From assembly GCF_039634785.1 (NCBI RefSeq), contig NZ_JBBIAB010000010.1:152036-216035 (forward strand): a DNA stretch of 64,000 nucleotides, written 5' to 3'. Below the pieces are notes generated by a model. It made no database searches, was not told the origin of the DNA, and saw nothing but the letters and a program-made list of their open reading frames with translations. Below are positions 61,103-64,000 of the stretch, piece by piece. Within the stretch, counting starts at the first letter, position 1; the number at the start of each line of letters is the position of its first letter. Made by a program: the position numbers and the translations under genes. Source of the stretch: Tistrella mobilis. Lineage in GTDB: Bacteria; Pseudomonadota; Alphaproteobacteria; Tistrellales; Tistrellaceae.

Positions 61103-63463
61103 ATGACCGATCGATCGACCGCCCCTGCCCGCCGCCGCCGGCCGTTCCGCCGGCCCGCCGGCAGGCGCGCCCGCACCTTCGCGGCCCTGGCGGCCCTGAT
61201 CCTGCCGGGCTGCGCGGCGCTCGACCCCAGGCCGGTCACGGTCGATCAGCGCATCGCCGCCTTCCCGACCACGGGGCTCGACCTGGAACGGCCGGTCACG
61301 CTGCGCTGGTCGGACGAACAGGTGCCGTTCATCGAGGCCGAAACCGATCGCGACCTGGCCTATACGCTGGGTCTGGTCCATGCCCATCTGCGCCTGGCGC
61401 AGATCAGCCTGATGAAGCGGGTATCGCAGGGCCGGCTGTCGGAAATGGGCGGGCCGGTCGCCAACGACATCGACCATGCGCTGCGCATCCTGGGCTTCGG
61501 CCGCGGCTCGGCCGCGACCGCGCAGGCGCTCGCGCCCGATACCCGCATCTGGGTCGAGGCCTTCGTGAAGGGGCTGAACGACTATCAGGACCGCCTGGCC
61601 CGGGCCGGTGGCCCCTGGCCGCCGGAATTCGGCCTGCTGGGCATCCGGGCCGAGCCCTGGACGGTGGAAGACGTCCTCACCATCGGCCGGCTGGCCGGCA
61701 CCGACATCAACTGGCTGGCCTGGGCCGGGCTGCTGCGCGAGCGCGCCCGCAACGGCCCGCAGGATCCGCGCTGGCGCGAAACCTGGGCCCGCGCCACCGA
61801 TGCCGGCCATGGCAGCGTGGTCAGCTTTCCCGCAAACGAGACCCATGCGCGGCTGGAACGTCTGCTGACCGAACTCGCCGGCCTGTCGCGTACCGGATCG
61901 AATTCGGTGGCCGTTTCGGGGCAGATGACCGAAAGCGGATCGGCGATCATCGCCAACGACCCGCATCTGGGCATGAGCCTGCCGAATTTCTGGCTCCTGG
62001 CGGGCATGCGCTCCCCCTCCTACCAGGCGGTGGGCATGATGCCGCCGGGGCTGCCCTTCGTCGCCGTCGGCCGCAGCCCCTGGCTCGCCTGGGGCGGCAC
62101 CAATATGCGGGCGCTGTCGAGCGAGCTGTACGATGTGTCGGCCCTGCCCGCCGATGCCTTCCGGACCGAGACCCACACCATCCGCACCCGCTTCTGGTTC
62201 GATAAGACCGTGACCGTCCGCGTCTCGCCCTATGGCCCGGTCGTGTCCGACAGCGAGATGATCCCGTCGCGCCCGGGCGAGGCGATCGCGCTGCGTTGGC
62301 TGGGCCATGACGTCTCGGACGAGATCGGCGCCCTGCTCGGCGCCATGCGCGCCCGAACCGGCGAGGAATTCCGGGCGGCCTTTGCCGGCCGCTATGCGGT
62401 TTCGGCGCAGAACATGCTGTGGGTGGACACCGACGGCCATGTCGGCCAGGTGCTGGCGGCCCGGCTGCCGGTCCGGCCCGACGGCATCCCCCAGGATCTG
62501 GTGGCGCGCGCCGGCGACCCGGATCGCGACTGGGCACGCTTCGTCGATGCCGGCGAACTGCCGGCGGCCCGCGACCCCGCGGCAGGGTTCCTGGCCAGCG
62601 CCAACAACCGGCCGACCGATACCGACCGGCTGGTGCCGATCGGGCTGTTCTTCTCGGCCGATGAACGGGTGCGGCGCCTGCAGAGCGTGGTGCGCGACAC
62701 CACGCCGGTGTCGGTCGACGATCTGAAGCGGTTGCAGCAGGACGTGACCTCGGATTTCGCCGAAGCGCTGGCGGCGATGCTGGCCGCAGCCGCGCGTGAC
62801 GCCGGTGTCGCCGGCGATCACCGCAGCCTGGAGCTGATCACCGGCTGGGACGGCGCCTATGCCGCCGATGCCGCGGCACCGGTCGCCTTCGAAGTGCTGC
62901 TCTCACGCGTGGCGGCGGGGGTCTATGGCGGGGCCGAGGCGAGTGACGGCCGCTTTGCCTTCGCCTCCAGCTGGACCCAGCTCAACCGCTATCTGGCGGC
63001 CGACCTGGCGGCCCTGCCCGAAGCCGAACGCCGCCGGATCCTGGAGGACGGCCTCGCCGCCGCCGATGCGGCGCTGGACGACTATCCCGCCTGGGGCGAC
63101 ATGCACCGGTTGCGCCTGTCGCATCTGCTGGGCCAGGCGCCGATGATCGGCAGCTTCTTCACCTATGGCGACTGGCCGGTCGGCGGATCGCGCGAGACGC
63201 CGATGAAGACCGCCCATGATCTGGTGGAAGAGCTGCACGCCGCCCGCTATGGCGCCCAGTCGCGCCATGTCTCGGACATGGGCGACCCGGATGCCAACTG
63301 GTTCGTGCTTCTGGGCGGCCAGGACGGCTGGCTCGGCTCCAGCACCTTCGCCGATCAGGTGCCGCTCTGGCGCGGGGGCGACTATCTGAAACTGCCGCTG
63401 ACCCCGCCCGCCGTGGCCGAACGCTTCCCGCGGCGGCTGGACCTCACCCCCGATCAGAGTTGA
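61103..63463 (+). CDS. Penicillin acylase-family Ntn-hydrolase, lipoprotein
   Basis: 786 residues. After a basic start, the signal ends ALILPGCAAL, a lipobox with Cys37. The nucleophile is Ser266 in TGSNSVAVSG, where self-cleavage after Gly265 should separate alpha and beta chains; SGSAIIANDPHLGMSLPNFW follows as in penicillin G acylase and acyl-homoserine-lactone acylases. It hydrolyses an amide in the periplasm. The substrate could be a quorum signal or a beta-lactam side chain. ATG 61103 is chosen to fit the signal peptide. Confidence 0.88.
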   Translation: MTDRSTAPARRRRPFRRPAGRRARTFAALAALILPGCAALDPRPVTVDQRIAAFPTTGLDLERPVTLRWSDEQVPFIEAETDRDLAYTLGLVHAHLRLAQISLMKRVSQGRLSEMGGPVANDIDHALRILGFGRGSAATAQALAPDTRIWVEAFVKGLNDYQDRLARAGGPWPPEFGLLGIRAEPWTVEDVLTIGRLAGTDINWLAWAGLLRERARNGPQDPRWRETWARATDAGHGSVVSFPANETHARLERLLTELAGLSRTGSNSVAVSGQMTESGSAIIANDPHLGMSLPNFWLLAGMRSPSYQAVGMMPPGLPFVAVGRSPWLAWGGTNMRALSSELYDVSALPADAFRTETHTIRTRFWFDKTVTVRVSPYGPVVSDSEMIPSRPGEAIALRWLGHDVSDEIGALLGAMRARTGEEFRAAFAGRYAVSAQNMLWVDTDGHVGQVLAARLPVRPDGIPQDLVARAGDPDRDWARFVDAGELPAARDPAAGFLASANNRPTDTDRLVPIGLFFSADERVRRLQSVVRDTTPVSVDDLKRLQQDVTSDFAEALAAMLAAAARDAGVAGDHRSLELITGWDGAYAADAAAPVAFEVLLSRVAAGVYGGAEASDGRFAFASSWTQLNRYLAADLAALPEAERRRILEDGLAAADAALDDYPAWGDMHRLRLSHLLGQAPMIGSFFTYGDWPVGGSRETPMKTAHDLVEELHAARYGAQSRHVSDMGDPDANWFVLLGGQDGWLGSSTFADQVPLWRGGDYLKLPLTPPAVAERFPRRLDLTPDQS

Positions 63464-63488
63464 TCGGCAATAACCAGTCTGGCAGCGA

Positions 63489-63701
63489 TCAGCGCTTCGC
63501 CCGATAGCCAGGCTCCCACGGCGCTGGCCGCCTGAGCAATTCGGCTATGTCGGCAACCGGCTCGGCCGGACGGGACAGCGCGGCCAAAAAGTCGGCAAGA
63601 GAATCCGGTGTCATGCCGATTATCCCCCGGTCCAGGGCCGAATCCTGGGTCACGAGCGGACTCGCCCGCATCAAGAAGTCCTTATGGTCATGGGCATTCA
63701 T
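63489..63701 (-). CDS. Small protein resembling the C-terminal part of DUF1778 (TacA-like) antitoxins
   Basis: 70 residues. The segment SLADFLAALSRPAEPVADIA plus LLRRPAPWEPGY resembles the toxin-neutralising tail of DUF1778 antitoxins (F..AL..PP.P...L..LL...PW). The N-terminal ribbon-helix-helix of that family is absent. GGAGG lies 6 nt before the ATG, so translation is likely. No toxin gene follows; the next gene is convergent. An insertion sequence begins about 70 bp upstream. The family assignment is tentative. Confidence 0.55.
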   Translation of the reverse strand: MNAHDHKDFLMRASPLVTQDSALDRGIIGMTPDSLADFLAALSRPAEPVADIAELLRRPAPWEPGYRAKR

Positions 63702-63769
63702 GGTCGCCTCCTTCCTGCCGAAGGATGCCCCTCCGTCTCGCTGAACGCAATACGGGCAGGCTGCCGCCC

Positions 63770-64000
63770 CAGGGCAATCGGGTGAAACTGTGCGTGACAG
63801 GACGGAAAAAGTCTGAATCTCTCATTGTCGACGTTGTTGGCTTGGGAGGGATGGATGGAACCGTGTGGGGCCTTGGGCGAAGCGATTGGGTTTCTTGAGC
63901 ATTTTGAGGAGCTTCCGGACGGGCGGCAAGCTGGCAAGATTGTGTATCCGCTTGATGAGGTTCTGCTTCTGAGCCTTCTGGCGGTGCTGGCGGGAGCGGA
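63770..64000 (+). mobile_element. Left end of an ISAs1-family insertion sequence (cut by window edge)
   Basis: The transposase start is in place, and CAGGGCAATCG at 63770 resembles the CAGGG that, as I recall, begins ISAs1-family terminal repeats. The right end is outside the window, so the boundary is unproven. Confidence 0.5.
63855..64000 (+). CDS. ISAs1-family transposase, N-terminal part
   Basis: 48 complete codons are visible. IGFLEHFEELPDGRQAGKIV and YPLDEVLLLSLLAVLAGA match the N-terminal DUF4277/H-repeat-like region of ISAs1 transposases (FLEHF.ELPDPRQ....YPL.E.L). GGAGGG lies 4 nt before ATG 63855. Codon use is less GC-biased (TTT CTT GAG CAT TTT) than in neighbouring genes, which fits recent arrival. 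The rest of the gene is outside the window. Confidence 0.85.
   Translation, partial: MEPCGALGEAIGFLEHFEELPDGRQAGKIVYPLDEVLLLSLLAVLAGA

Overview
The window reads as chromosomal DNA of a free-living, high-GC alphaproteobacterium of the Rhodospirillales type. Evidence is the strong G/C third-position bias, the tight operons, the alphaproteobacterial-style C-P lyase cluster with a DUF1045 gene, and Fnr/FixK-like and Pho-like sites. The gene content resembles what I remember of Tistrella, but I cannot confirm a genus. No rRNA, tRNA or CRISPR array was recognised. The only mobile DNA seen is the start of an ISAs1-family element at the right edge.

Left part (1-25.5 kb): the end of a GPH-type MFS transporter and an overlapping DUF3833 lipoprotein; a CorA-like channel; a metal/siderophore uptake unit (DUF2946-like protein, TonB-dependent receptor, NapH/NosR-like 4Fe-4S membrane protein); a DUF2256-DUF6134 fusion divergent from a renalase-like flavoprotein; a PhnZ-like HD oxygenase; tamB-tamA for outer-membrane protein assembly; a LysR regulator; an OpgC acyltransferase/SGNH hydrolase pair; an MFS transporter; and a thiolase/3-hydroxyacyl-CoA dehydrogenase/IclR/PaaI set for aromatic or acyl-CoA catabolism.

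Centre (25.5-38.7 kb): a phosphonate locus. phnCDE (transport) and phnGHIJKLMN (C-P lyase) run on the minus strand, phnF (repressor) diverges from phnG, and DUF1045 plus a cold-shock-like/DUF805 protein lie between them on the plus strand. Two 7-4-7 direct repeats resembling Pho boxes lie upstream of phnC and in the phnG/phnF gap. No phnP is present; the DUF1045 protein, a 2H-phosphoesterase-like enzyme, could fill that step.

Right part (38.7-64 kb): two cyclophilins (one with a Tat signal), a methyltransferase-like gene, an orphan ParD, recQ, an EAL phosphodiesterase, an EamA exporter, a patatin/L,D-transpeptidase operon, an alanine-zipper lipoprotein, PhzF-like, OsmC and Bcr/CflA genes, a DUF3376-type patatin with an overlapping methyltransferase, a DnaJ-like protein, two GST-like genes, an SLC13 permease, a penicillin-acylase-type lipoprotein, a tiny antitoxin-like gene and the transposase start.

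Main non-obvious signals: (i) short tandem repeats lying across the stop codons of at least four unrelated genes; (ii) an Fnr/FixK-type site facing a roughly 100-nt minus-strand segment that ends in a strong intrinsic terminator, a candidate oxygen-regulated small RNA; (iii) other intrinsic terminators and palindromes with no assigned gene; (iv) several unusual domain fusions.
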